DNA of 32,374 nucleotides from Phaeoceros laevis (Eukaryota > Anthocerotophyta > Anthocerotopsida > Notothyladales), in contig JBNGIQ010005304.1 in the NCBI GenBank assembly GCA_049999765.1, positions 1 through 32,374 on the forward strand. The letters are read 5' to 3'. Below, in pieces: positions 1-10,177 of this stretch. Made by a program: the position numbers and the translations under genes. Numbering within the stretch: position 1 is the stretch's first letter; each line of letters begins with the position of its first letter. A model generated the notes under the pieces. The model was not told the origin of the DNA, searched no databases, and saw only the letters and a list, made by a program, of their open reading frames with translations.

Positions 1-449
1 CCTGATTACAAAATGGTCAAGAGGACGGCGTCTTGGGGTGCAGTAGAAATGGCTGCTATCTCGGCTGCTGTGCTGTGGCAGTGGGATGCTGCAAGTGTTC
101 TCAGGTGGACATTGGGGGTTTTGGAGGGTTTTCCAGGTATTACACGGGAACTGGATCAACGGATAGACGTGGACTGGCGGACAGGGAGGGCAGGAGCAAG
201 GAGATGAAAGTGCTGTCGGTAAGTCTGTGCAAAGAGCAGATATTGGATTCAAATATCTGCGGAGTACGCAACCACCGTTCACTTAGACCTTCTCCGAGTT
301 GCTGCTATACCCGGAGTTGGTGTGGATTGTGAATACCGTGACTGTTGTATACCCGGAGCTGATGTGGATTGTGGGAAGCCGATGGCCCCCCAGGCGTTCC
401 AGCCCGTTTCTGCGGACCAAGCACACTCCTGCTTCACCGAGTAGGTGAA
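1..449. other. Left-edge intergenic stretch, no supported gene
   Basis: No recognisable coding region. A strong splice-donor-like GTAAGT occurs near 219-224 after a short open frame, so an exon of a gene truncated by the window edge is possible, but nothing in the translation is recognisable. A local imperfect direct repeat lies at 306-331 and 348-373. Confidence 0.4.
306..373. repeat. Imperfect 26-bp direct duplication, period 42
   Basis: The segment starting TATACCCGGAG at 306-331 recurs at 348-373 with a few changes (GTTGGTG against GCTGATG). Both copies end in TGGATTGTG. It is a small local duplication with no assigned function. Confidence 0.7.
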
Positions 450-630
450 GACCGGATGCCTCAAAAAGACCTCGCAGCTCCACCCGCCTTTGTGATGTCC
501 TGTTCAAGAATTTCGAGCAGCTCCCGGCCTGTGCTGGCAGCAGAAACTGCTCGTCCGGATGCAACCAGTCTACCAGACTACCAGGTAATCTAGTTCCAAA
601 CCACACTAATGTGAACCAACTGGCAAGACC
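450..630. repeat. Dispersed repeat, copy A (single unit)
   Basis: This 180-bp segment closely resembles 3595-3857. Shared blocks run in the same order: GACCGGATGCC at the left edge, GCAGCTCCACCCGCC, a TGTTCAAGAATTTCGAGC-type block, GCTGGCAGCAGAA, and TAGTTCCAAACCACAC then GTGAA near the right edge. Similarity stops abruptly on both sides, as expected for a dispersed element. I do not recognise the family. Open frames that cross it (for example on the minus strand, 283-705) are probably not genes. Confidence 0.8.
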
Positions 631-716
631 AAAGCCGCAAAAATCTCTTTTGCTTTCACACCAGCAGTTGACGAGGCCTTGGCTCCTACTGTGAACAGAT
701 ACCACTGGAGATGTGC

Positions 717-1175
717 CGTATTAGTGGACATGCATGCGTTTATAGGTGCGATCCTAGCGACTGCAGCATAAAAAATGGTGTATCATGGAATGTTGTGATC
801 ACAGGATATGCTCGTTCCAGGTCCTTTCAGTGAAGCTGTTGCTCTGTTCCGGGTCTTGAAGAAAGGGGAAGGCCGTGATTCCCTGGAACAGGGCCTGAGG
901 CTCTTCTGTCTGTTGGCAGGTTCACTTGTATCAATACATGTAAATTGAAGGCCTTGCAAATGTGGCCGCCCGGCAGGTTTTCGATATTAAATGGATGTAT
1001 AAAAACTGTGGCATGGAGTACCAGTGCATTCATATGTAGGATATGCCGGCTGGGAAAACATAAGCTAGTGTTTGCAGAGGATGTCTCGGAAGGCATGCAA
1101 CCAACTGGTATGACATGTCTTACTTTCCTATTGTCGGCCGCGGTCATGTTGAGCTCGTGAACAAGGGCCAGAAGA
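717..1175 (+). pseudogene. PPR protein relic with frameshifts and stops
   Basis: Fragments of plant PLS-class PPR motifs can be read in order but in changing frames. They are LVDMHA (near 721), SWNVVITGYARSRS (773-814), then after a frame change FSEAVALFRVLKKGEG (about 826-873), GSLVSIHVN (about 919-945), LANVAARQVFD (about 955-987), VAWSTSAFIC, GYAGWENIS, GMQPT with LTFLLSAA, and finally HVELVNKGQK (to about 1175). This is the order expected of successive P, L and S motifs. At least three frame changes and in-frame stops rule out a working product. It does not look like a direct copy of the two intact PPR genes further right, because the motif wording differs. Confidence 0.8.
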
Positions 1176-2015
1176 ATACGAACAAACAGAAAGGGATAGC
1201 TCCAACCATATATTGTAGAGTAAAGACGTGTTTCAATCTTGAGTGGATTTTTTTCATACTGAATGGCAAGGCTTGGGTGCAAGGTTAAGTTGTTTTTTTT
1301 TCTGTCCGATGATGACCTTGGATCTGGCAAGCCACTTGTTCCGTTTTGCAGACTCTAGATCTCAGTCGTGCTTCCAAGTACTTTTTTGTCAGCTGGAAAT
1401 TTGTGGGTACTGGTGTAGTTGACCGGTTGCAGGGTGTGGTAGCACTTGTACGAGATGCTAAATCTTGATGTTTTTGACAGAATAATTGTTTGCAGAGAGA
1501 CACATTGTGGTGTTGCAGAATGCAATGCTTACTAATACGCTTGTGAAGTAAAAGTTAGGGGACAGAGAAAACAAAACTGTTGCAGCTCCGGACAAATGCT
1601 GGAAGACCTTGATCTTTGCTGCAAGCGCTGCTAATTAACCAAGGTTAGCAGGCTGGCATGAACCTTCCTAGAAGAAGAGTGCTCATGTGTTTTTCTCACA
1701 TGGGCTTTTTTTATGCTCTACATATGTACCCGTGAACTGTTTTAAGTTGAAGGCAATCCATTCTGGAAGCTTCAGGGAGGACTTAACTCCGCTGTTTAGT
1801 TGGTGGCACAATGAAAAGCCTGCATACATACATGTATGGGGAAACTTGAGTGGGAGCCTTGCCTTACACCCGATGCATGCTGAGATTGTATTTTCCAAGA
1901 TATATCAAGACTAGGTTGCTGGAGGCAAATTAGGTGTCCTGGAGTGGAATCTTGAACGTACTGGATGTGGTGGATTGTCTACACATATGTATGTCTACAA
2001 ATGTCCCTCCCAAGG
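1176..2015. other. Intergenic, nothing recognised
   Basis: This 840-bp stretch has only short open frames, overlapping on both strands at 1683-1914. None resembles a known protein. I see no RNA gene or repeat in it. Confidence 0.5.
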
Positions 2016-2240
2016 CGTCGCCACCCAGGACTACGACCGGCCGGCCGCGCGCCGGGGGCTGCTGCTCTCAGGCGCTCGGCGGTTGTGCTTGTGGACGTGC
2101 CGTCCGAGGCCGACGAGGAAGGGCGAGAGCGCGTGACGCTCAAGCACAACGAGTCGGCGCGCTCCAGTAGCCTCACGTTCGGGCACACGATGGGCAAGAG
2201 GGGACTCCACGAGCTCAAGCCCAGACCGACTCCAACTTGA
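2016..2240 (+). pseudogene. GC-rich coding-like island, unidentified
   Basis: The plus-strand frame ending at TGA 2240 is strikingly GC-rich at third codon positions between about 2020 and 2225 (runs of GTG, GAC, CTC, AAG, CAC, GCG). The flanks are AT-richer with mixed codons. The translated part includes VVLVDVPSEADEEG and ARSSSLTFGHTMGKRG. I do not recognise the family. The open frame extends back to about 1965 into AT-rich sequence that does not look coding, so the island may be a fragment of a gene from elsewhere. A chance GC-rich patch is the alternative. Confidence 0.3.
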
Positions 2241-3328
2241 ATTTGAATGAATGAACCAACGAGTACAAGTCCTTGTGTCTGGAAATAAACTTCTTCTCCT
2301 TTTGTCCATGTTCAATGTTTTCATGGGGGTAGCAAATTCTCGATTGATAGATTGATGCGCAATTAAAACTTGTACGGAATCCGAATGCATATGTTGAAGG
2401 CATACCATATAGATTGCTGAGCAGCCTCATAGATCTTTACAGTCGTTGTCGTCAGGAATTTTGAACATATATATCTTGTCAAGAATCGGGTCACAAATCA
2501 GCCTGGGCAGCTGCTTGATCCTGCTGCACTTGACAAGTTTGCATGCCACTGGATGGATGTCGACCTGCCTGCAGCTTGACGGGATCAAGGTTGAGTAATT
2601 CGTGAACCAACTTGGCCCTTGAACAAACTCTAATTTAAATGCAACGATGATAGCCACAATGTGTTCACAAGTACCTTATGAAACTTGTCGGGGAGTTCAT
2701 CCCTATCCTCAATCTGTGAAGGCCATCGAGGTTGTCTACAGCTTCAAATGGGGATGCTCACCACTCTCTTGGTGAAGGAATATCGAAAAAGCTCCGTCCA
2801 GAAGAAAATAACCAACTACCATAATCTGCAGATGGGGAACAAGCTCTCCTGCATCCTTCTTCCCTGGGGCAAAGCTGAATGTCAGGTGAGGCCCGACGAT
2901 GTTACAAGCAGTAAGGACTCGTAGCTAGGGCTCCCTCACGTTGAGGTTTAGGGTTCTCCGCAAACGGAGCCCAGAGAGGAATCAAGCCCCAACCTCTGTG
3001 TCACTTGGTATCGAGGAGCCGGCTTCACCCATCACTCAGGTTTTCTTGACACCCCAGTTCCTGCGAACTTGCTATGCACCGATGTGGTCAGTTCTGATCT
3101 CTTACAAGAAGTGGAGTTTCGTTGTATCCTAGAGTTTGCTCTCATTGCCCTGGCAAGTTCATGTCAGCAGGGACACCCCAAGAGTGTGATAAAAATGTCC
3201 TCTCACGAGAATGGAAGGGATACTCGGATTGATGGAACTGCTGCTAGCTTTCCATTTTCGATCGACATTGCAGGGTCGCATGTGGAAGTGAAGCCTGCCC
3301 CGCCTGTCTAACACGATGACAGCCACGG
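2241..3328. other. Intergenic, nothing recognised
   Basis: Roughly 1.1 kb with several short open frames (for example 2685-2924 and 3069-3311 on the plus strand). Their translations match no family I know, and no splice-linked set of exons could be built. It may hold decayed coding sequence. Confidence 0.4.
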
Positions 3329-3416
3329 CTGAGATGTGCCAGCTGGTTAGAACACCTTATTCTAAACTGTAGGTTACTGCATGCGTGGGAAATCTGTTGC
3401 TTCAAGTCCATTCCTG
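3329..3416 (+). other. tRNA-like relic (tRNA pseudogene or SINE head)
   Basis: The block GTGCCAGCTGGTTAGAACAC (3336-3355) resembles a tRNA D-arm / A box. GCTTCAAGTCC (3399-3409) resembles the T-arm / B box consensus GGTTCAANTCC. They are spaced about as in a split tRNA or tRNA-derived SINE. The anticodon stem and acceptor stem do not pair properly, so this is not a functional tRNA gene. A tRNA-derived retroposon head is the alternative. Confidence 0.4.
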
Positions 3417-3594
3417 AAGTGGGTGGAGTACCTGAAAGGATCAACGGGAATACTCAACTTGGAAGCAAATGGTGGCAAAGGCTGCTCCCTTAGCTAAGTG
3501 GATAGACAGGTTGTCCATCATCCTTGTTTTCCAGTATTGACAAGTAGCGGAAACGCTGTCTGTTTCAGCCGCATGGCTTGTCCAACATAATCTT

Positions 3595-3857
3595 GACCGG
3601 ATGCCACAACAAGACCTCCCAGCTCCACCCGCCACTGTGACGACTGTTCAAAAATTTCGAGCTGCTTCCAGCCGCTGCTGGCAGCAGAACCTGCCCGTTT
3701 CGACCTTGCAGCTCCACCCTGTCTCCGTGATCTCCTGTTCCAAGGATTTCAAGCTGCTTCCAGCCTCTGCTGGCAGCAGAAACTACCCTTCCTGAAGCAA
3801 CAGTCTACCCGATTGGTCTAGTTCCAAACCACACGAACGTGAAATAACAGGCAAGAA
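3595..3857. repeat. Dispersed repeat, copy B with internal tandem duplication
   Basis: Second copy of the element at 450-630. Its core is tandemly duplicated here, with unit one at about 3613-3699 and unit two at about 3702-3790 (period 89 bp). Both units contain a CAGCTCCACCC block, a GCTGCTTCCAGCC block and GCTGGCAGCAGAA. The right flank TCTAGTTCCAAACCACAC is shared with copy A. The two copies lie about 3.1 kb apart in direct orientation. Confidence 0.8.
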
Positions 3858-4047
3858 GAGACTGACGCGTGAACCGGACAAGACACCACTGACCGCCATT
3901 CAAACTCCGATTCCCGACCAGGTCTAATTCTCTGAATTGTAGGTTTCTAGTGCACGCTTCCGCCAGTCCTGTCTGCTGCTATTCACCACCTCTGGTTCCA
4001 GCCGTGCCTGCCTGCTAAGGGCATCGGCCAAATACACTTAGCTGGCG

Positions 4048-6158
4048 ATGGCATCTGGACTTGTTCGAAGCAGCATAATTGGGCAGAAATTCCTGCGACG
4101 TGCAAGATGCAGACATGTCTTTACCACGATACTCAAACCCGCACCGGCGGTGGGGCAACACAATCAGCTGAACGGCGCAAGCCATGGACTGACAGGGATC
4201 CTACCAACGCCGCCACACCAACAGAGCCGCCTCAAGTACCCTGATGGCGGCCCCCATGTCCCCCGCGAGGAATCCATCAACAACGCACCATTTGACAGCT
4301 ACCAGGAGGCGGCGACTCTGAACACCATCTTGGATTTGTCTGCTGCAGATGTAAATAAGTACTACACCTTGAGGTACGAGGTTTTTCTATCGTGCATTGT
4401 TCTGGGATGGCAAATGGGCAGTGGGTCGATGGTTTGGAATGTATGTTAGGGGAAGTGGACTGAGTCGCTTGTTGGATGCTGCAGTTCAAATGATCGGGAT
4501 CTTTATTTTGGAGAGGGACTTCCTAGTGGGCTATTGCAGGAATTTGAAGCCTCTAAAGGCTCATCTGTCCTCGTCAGGACACCATTTTTACAACTTTGCA
4601 ACAGGCTTCAGAGAGAAGTCGAGGATACAATCGCTTTCAAGCTCCCTGATGCAAAACCTCTTCGTATGAGCTCGTTTCGCATGTCCTCCTCCGTTCTTGG
4701 AGTGTAGATCTGTGTTTGCTTAAGACTGTGGTGTCTGGGTGCTGATGTATTGGACCTTGTGAGATAGGTTTGTGACCAGTTGGGGTGTTGATGTATTGCA
4801 GCTGTGCTACATCAAAGGCAGTACCTTCTTGATGGTCCTATAGGAAGTGGTAAGAGTGTTATTCTAGCAATGCTTGTCCTATGGGCACGTGCTAAAGGAT
4901 GGCTAGTCTTTTATCTTCCTAATGGGAGGGACTGGACCCAGCATGAATACTACTTCAAAAATGAGGAGACTGGTCGTTGGGACACACCGGTCCAAGCAAA
5001 GACTGCCTTAGAGGTGCACAAATCGGCCTGGTACTTCTGTTGCAGTTTTCAAAACGTAGGAGCTTCATTATGCTGGTACCAGTGATATCCTGGAGGTCCT
5101 TCGAACTGACAGTTTGGACTAAAGATTTTGTATGTGACAGGGCTTTTTGAAGTCTCATGAGGCTATCCTACAAGGATTACCGTGCCGCATCAAGTCACCC
5201 CTCTCCCTGGGTGAAGGAGCAGGCCACGTGCGTGCTAGAGGTGCACAGGAAATCCACCTACCCGAAGGTGCCTCACTGAAGGATTTGGTTGAGAAAGGGG
5301 TGTCTGTGTCTCAGGCTGCAGTGAGCACTGTGGTGCGTCTTAGGGAGGAGCTTGAGCTGGTAGAAGGTCTGCCCATCCTTTATGCCATAGATGAGGTAAG
5401 GGTATATGCAAACAAGTCTTTTACTGTTTCATTGAAGTGTACAGTGTTGCTGTTGCCGTCTGCACATAGGGTGTTACCGTTGTGTGCCGAATTTGCATTT
5501 TTTCATCAGCTTCTGATAATTGGTTCCTTGGTGTTTCAGTACAACAGCTGGTTCACCCTCAGCAGGTACTTTGAAGCCACTGGCGAGCGAGCAGCTCGAC
5601 AAATGCATGCGGATCAGCTCACAATGGTTGGTCTTTGTTTCTCCACCCATTTGCTGGTGGAAGTTGAGAATGGATTATGTTTAAAGAAGCCTGTGAACTC
5701 GACGTGCAGGTCCATGCCTTCCGGACAATGGAGACCTCTCACCTGATGGTAGCAGCATTTTCACATTCAACTGGAGTAGGGAAGCTGCCTTTGCAGTTGC
5801 CTGGAATTCCAAAGAAAGCCAGGTTTGATGTGCCCAGGTACACCCCGGAGGAGGCCATGGCAACATTTCAATATTACAGAAGGTGGGGTTCCTGCTGTGG
5901 CCGATGAGCTCATTTTCAAATTCCCTCTTGATGGATACTTTAAGCTTACTTCTGGCACAAGGACTGTGTTCTTACCTCCCATTGTTTTAGTCTGATCATG
6001 TAAAATCTCCTGTCGGCATCACGTTTTCATGTAGCTTTTGGCGCTTTTGCAGGCAAAACGTGTTGAAGAAGGATCCCGTGGAATCAAACGTGAAGCGACT
6101 ATTTTTCTTGGCAAATGGAAATGCTGCAGAGATGAGAAAGTTTGCTCGCCTTGTTTAG
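4048..6158 (+). CDS. MRPS29: Mitochondrial small ribosomal subunit protein mS29 (DAP3 family)
   Basis: GTP-binding protein of the mitochondrial small ribosomal subunit. Model: exons 4048-4373, 4485-4663, 4802-5013, 5141-5395, 5540-5626, 5710-5882, 6053-6158. All junctions are GT-AG with matching phase, 1338 nt in total, 445 aa. The N-terminus (MASGLVRSSIIGQKFLRRAR) is Arg-rich with no acidic residue, as in a mitochondrial presequence. A Walker A motif GPIGSGKS lies at about residues 180-187 (exon 3). The C-terminal part (PEEAMATFQYYRR, then LFFLANGNAAEMRKFARLV) matches the DAP3 C-terminus, where a helix with YY precedes an FLSNAN-like strand. The donors of exons 2 (GTATGA) and 3 (GTGCAC) are the least certain. 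The gene stands alone, with no overlap with its neighbours. Confidence 0.88.
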
Positions 6159-7660
6159 TGGCCAAAAATTCATTGGTCATTCGTGATTCATTCATTGACC
6201 ATCCTCGCCATGGATGTGGCCGCACAACAACCATTCAAGCCTTGCCGTGCAGAGGTAAAAGCCTGCCATTTGTTGCGGGATGATTTTGTAGCAGATTGTT
6301 TGACCCAGTCTGCATGTGAAGGGCTCATGTGGGCGGCAATTCCCCTACAGACTATATGAGGTGACAAATCGGTACAATTTCCCTTGCACTCCTTTACCAT
6401 TCAAAGCATCATCAATCAGGTGGGCTCTCAATCACTGAAGTGACCGATGAGAAACCAAAACAACCTGGGGTCGAGGTTTTGCCGTGTTATGTGGCGAATT
6501 TCGAGAAAAGGTAACACGAAAAATCAGAGACAATAGCCCATAAATCGACCGTGTCCGCCTATAAGCGCAAGAAATTTGAAACTGGATGTGGATCCAATTA
6601 GTAAGAGAGCCTCCCTAGCCATCCTCTGAAGCAATGCTGATAAGGCCTTCGGAGTGACATGCAGAGCAATATTGCCTCGTTCAGCTGTACCAGATTATCA
6701 GGCGTCTTGATCCGTCTTCTGACACAGCCGCAGTGTTGCGCCTAGAACCATGACGCCATCACTTCTCCTTAGATCCAACAGCCACAGTAGCAGCTGCCGC
6801 AACCGCTGCCGCCATAGCCACCTTGGTGCCACCCGCAGCCTTGAGAGCCGTCCCAAACTTAGCCACCAATGCAACCAAAGCAGCTGCCGCTGCTCTTGCC
6901 ACAACTGTTGGCTTCACATAGGAACCTGATGGCTTTTCTCTGACCATCCTCGAGAGCCTTAGCAGCAGCTTGCAAGAAGGTGAAGGTGTGCTGTTCTCAA
7001 GCAGGCCCTCTCTTTCTGTCTGAAAAGCAGCGTGCCAAACCAGCATGCTGTCAGGGCACTACAGAAACGAGAACAGACCCGGGTCGCGTTTATGATCTCA
7101 AGCAGTACTCATGCTGGCTACACGCTCCAATTGACATGACGGTTGTCGCCTCATAGCGTCTTTCCAAGACACACTGTTATACTTCAATCCATGCAACCAC
7201 ACTGCGCAATGAATTACCGTGATGGTAAGATGCTTGAGGAACCCCACTTCAGTTGATGCGTACAATCTAGTGGTGCGGATTCCTCAGAGGGTGAAGTAGC
7301 CAAGGGCCAAGCTGGCCAGCGATTCCGGGAACGTCGAGTGGGATCACAGTGCCTCCTTAAATCTGGTGCGAGAGTTTGCGAAGTCCCTTGCGATTCAGGT
7401 ACGACAATACCTGTGGTTTCTTCTAAAGTAGACAAGGGTTTACTCAACCTGAGAAATATTCTCGATCCGGGAATCGTGCTGCATTTTGTTTCTGTCGCAG
7501 CGAGAAGATAGAGACTGATGCCTGTGTGACGAGACCATCAATTTACATCATGTGATTTGCTTCCACACAGTACAGAACTCAACATTTCGACTAAATCCAG
7601 TTCACCGAAGCAGGACAGCCCGCGGTTTTCTAACGTTGTGGAAGGAGGCTGGAATTGATC
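6159..7660. other. Intergenic: mS29 3' region and ATE1 upstream region
   Basis: 1.5 kb between two same-strand genes. The first few hundred bases are probably mS29 3' UTR. An Ala-rich minus-strand reading frame within 6767-7046 is listed separately. No TATA box, RNA gene or repeat stood out. Confidence 0.5.
6767..7046 (-). pseudogene. Ala-rich C-terminal gene fragment, unidentified
   Basis: The minus-strand frame ends with an Ala/Val-rich hydrophobic tail (ARAAAAALVALVAKFGTALK, then VAMAAAVAAAATVAVGSKEK and a stop near 6767). This looks like two membrane-compatible helices. In another frame just upstream the minus strand reads AAAKALEDGQRKA, also protein-like, so a frameshift or an unrecognised splice site seems to separate the two. 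I do not recognise the family and cannot find further exons. Either the last exon of a small membrane protein or a relic. Confidence 0.3.
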
Positions 7661-10177
7661 ATGTCGGACTCAGCAGCAAGCAGCCCCAGTTCCAGCGGCT
7701 CCAGATGGAGAAGTGCGATCTCGGACACAGGAGTCTATCACAGCAAGTGTGGTTATTGCAAGACCCAGTCTCGGTCCAGCGTTGCTCACGGTAAATCGAT
7801 TACCGCTCTTACTACTATCCCTTAGACAAGATCACCAGGAATAGCATGCGACCCGCAAAGTCATTGTGCAGGGAGGATACGACCACTGGTCTAATCCTCG
7901 TAGAGTAAAAACTCTGCTGCTACACAGGACACTGTCGGTCTCCTCCAATTCTGATAGATGCTTGTTTTCTGGATGGACATTGCAGGATTAGTGGCCTACA
8001 GTTTGACGGTACAGGACTACCAAGGTATGCTCGTCATTTTTACCGCTTGTATAGAACATTTCTTCTGCCAAACCCTTTTTGCCCCTGAGAGAATCTTACT
8101 CTGAAATATGACGACATCATACACTCTATTTGTTGCAGAACTTTTGGATCGAGGGTGGAGGCGCAGTGGCACATTCTTGTACAAACCTGAAGTGACCCGC
8201 ACATGTTGTCCCCCATATACTATCAGGTTGCAGGCCAGCTCATTTGAGGCATCAAAGGAGCAGGTACGAGTACTGAAGCGGATGCGAAGGTAAGACTGAC
8301 TCTCCTTAGCACCTAATGTCCTGTCTTTAGTTGTCTGAGCTTGAGTGCTACTACATGCTACTACATGTTTCTAGCAGTAACGAGGTGCAAGATTGAGTTG
8401 CTCAGCTCCGGTTGTGTATTTGCAGGTATCAAGAAGAAGACAAGCGCCCTGGAGAACAGGATGAGAAAAGTTCAGTAGCTTCTCCTCATAATCCAGATGC
8501 AAAAACGGATAAGGATCATGCATTTGTATCGCCTGCTGGCTCCCTGGGCATTGAAGATGCCACCTCAAGCGACAGAGCAAAGGCTGCACAAAGCATGCAA
8601 AACATGGTCATGAAGGACTTATCACTTGTTCTTGCGATGGCTTTGGAAAGTTACTTAGGGCCAGGTATTGCTGGTGTTAATTTGCCTCACCACAATTTGG
8701 TGAGGCAAGTCTCTGCATCACAAAGAGCCAAGCTACAGGACGTGGCTGCAAACGTAGAGTACACGAGCAGTATTGCTTTTTCTGTTTGTGCACAGTTGAA
8801 AGGAAAGCCAAAGCTTACAAGCACCTCAGANNNNNNNNNNGTTTGTGCACAGTTGAAAGGAAAGCCAAAGCTTACAAGCACCTCAGAGAGAGACCAGAAC
8901 AGGACATCATTTTTATCTCCTGTGCAGCTTGCAGAGCGCCTTGCTGAACATATTGGGGATTCCAGTAATTTGCATGGCCATTCTGTCCAAGCCAGCAATG
9001 GTCATATCAATTTTATGGGGAATCATTGCAGCAGTTCAGCCGGTACAGGTGCAGTAAGCAAAGTGCTAAGAACTTCGGATGTTTCCTGTAATAGAACTGT
9101 CAAAACCGCTGATGGGAGCGAACTCCGACAGAAGCACAGGTTGGAGATTACTATGACAAGGTCCACGTTCGATGCAGAAGAGTTTGAGCTGTACAGAAAA
9201 TATCAAAGCGTGGTGCACAATGACAAGCCAGAGCATTTGAGGGAAGCATCGTATTGTAGGTTTTTAGTTGAAACTCCTCTTGTTGCTGAGCCACCGGCTG
9301 AGCCTGGGTCCTCGCCTCCATGTGGGTTTGGTTCCTTCCATCAGCAATACCGAATTGATGGTCGACTCGTTGCTGTGGGAGTGGTTGATATTCTCCCAAA
9401 CTGTCTCTCCAGCAAGTACTTGTTCTGGGATCCTGACTTTTCATTTTTATCGCTTGGTAAGTTCACAGCATTACAAGAAATAAAGTGGGTGCAGCAAGCT
9501 CAGAAATTGTGCCCCTCTCTGAGATACTACTACATGGGTTACTACATTCATTCATGTCCGAAGATGCAATACAAAGCAGCTTATAAACCATCAGAACTGC
9601 TTTGTCCGGTACAGCTGAGGTACTTATAATTGCATGGTTTTGGGACCAAACAAAATAGGTTTTTGGATGCGTCTGTGAGTTACCTTGATGCTGATAGATT
9701 AATTGCCTGCTGCAATGGCAGATAAGGATAACTTGATTGTTTTATGATCTGCAGCTGGGTCCCATACACTATTGCCCAACCTCTGATCGAAAAGCGTCCT
9801 GTTGCATGTCTGTCTGCTGGAGATGTCGATTTTGATTGGTCCAAAGGCAGCTCTGTTGATGTTCTTGATGACTACTTGCTCGGTCAGAAGAGTCAAACTG
9901 AGGTCGAACGCAGCGCCTTTGGTGAACTGCTGAACAAAGTTCCAATCTTGTTCAAGGGCACATTTATTCAACTGAAGGTAAGGGCAACTAATTAGCTATA
10001 TTTGTGTCTACTTGATTCGCAGGTGCTGTTGGATGATTGCTAAGTCTCTCGTCTTTTGTGAAGGATATGAAGCAATTCCTGCATTTAAGGGTCTTCGAAA
10101 GGTTATGCCAACAGCTACGGCTCTATGTGGACCTAGTGGGACACAATGCTGCTACCAGGATAGTTTATGCTGTTTAG
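7661..10177 (+). CDS. ATE1: Arginyl-tRNA--protein transferase (ATE1)
   Basis: Transfers Arg from Arg-tRNA to acidic N-termini, feeding proteins into the Arg/N-degron pathway. Model: exons 7661-7790, 7986-8024, 8139-8289, 8426-9619, 9755-9977, 10064-10177; 1851 nt, 616 aa as read. Domains: the N-terminal Cys-rich part has CGYC (C30, C33) and TCCPPYTIRL (C79, C80), the four conserved cysteines of the family. The C-terminal transferase part has AVGVVDILPNCLSSKYLFWD, SLGKFTALQEI, YYMGYYIHSCPKM and YKPSELLCPV. Exon 4 contains 10 N (8831-8840) with an identical 47-bp sequence on each side. The true protein probably lacks about 19 residues there, giving about 597 aa, close to other plant ATE1 proteins. 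The last acceptor (TTTGTGAAG, before 10064) is chosen because it gives the family-like end DMKQFLHLRVFERL; the stronger acceptor at 10020-10022 leads to an early stop. Confidence 0.92.
8784..8887. other. Assembly gap (10 N) with 47-bp flanking duplicate
   Basis: 8784-8830 and 8841-8887 are identical over 47 bp and are separated by exactly 10 N. This is the signature of two contigs whose overlap was not merged at scaffolding. The inserted length (57 nt) is a multiple of three, so the ATE1 frame stays open and gene prediction would carry a false internal repeat. Confidence 0.93.

Noticed and set aside
283-705. 140-aa minus-strand open frame
   Set aside because: Most of it runs through copy A of the dispersed repeat, so it is likely a by-product of the repeat sequence.
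8784-8887. Real 15-residue tandem repeat in ATE1
   Set aside because: The identical flanks on both sides of exactly 10 N are better explained by an unmerged contig overlap.
10020-10051. Strong acceptor TTCGCAG at 10022 for the last ATE1 exon
   Set aside because: It leads to a stop after six codons (VLLDDC). The weaker acceptor before 10064 gives a C-terminus that fits the ATE1 family.
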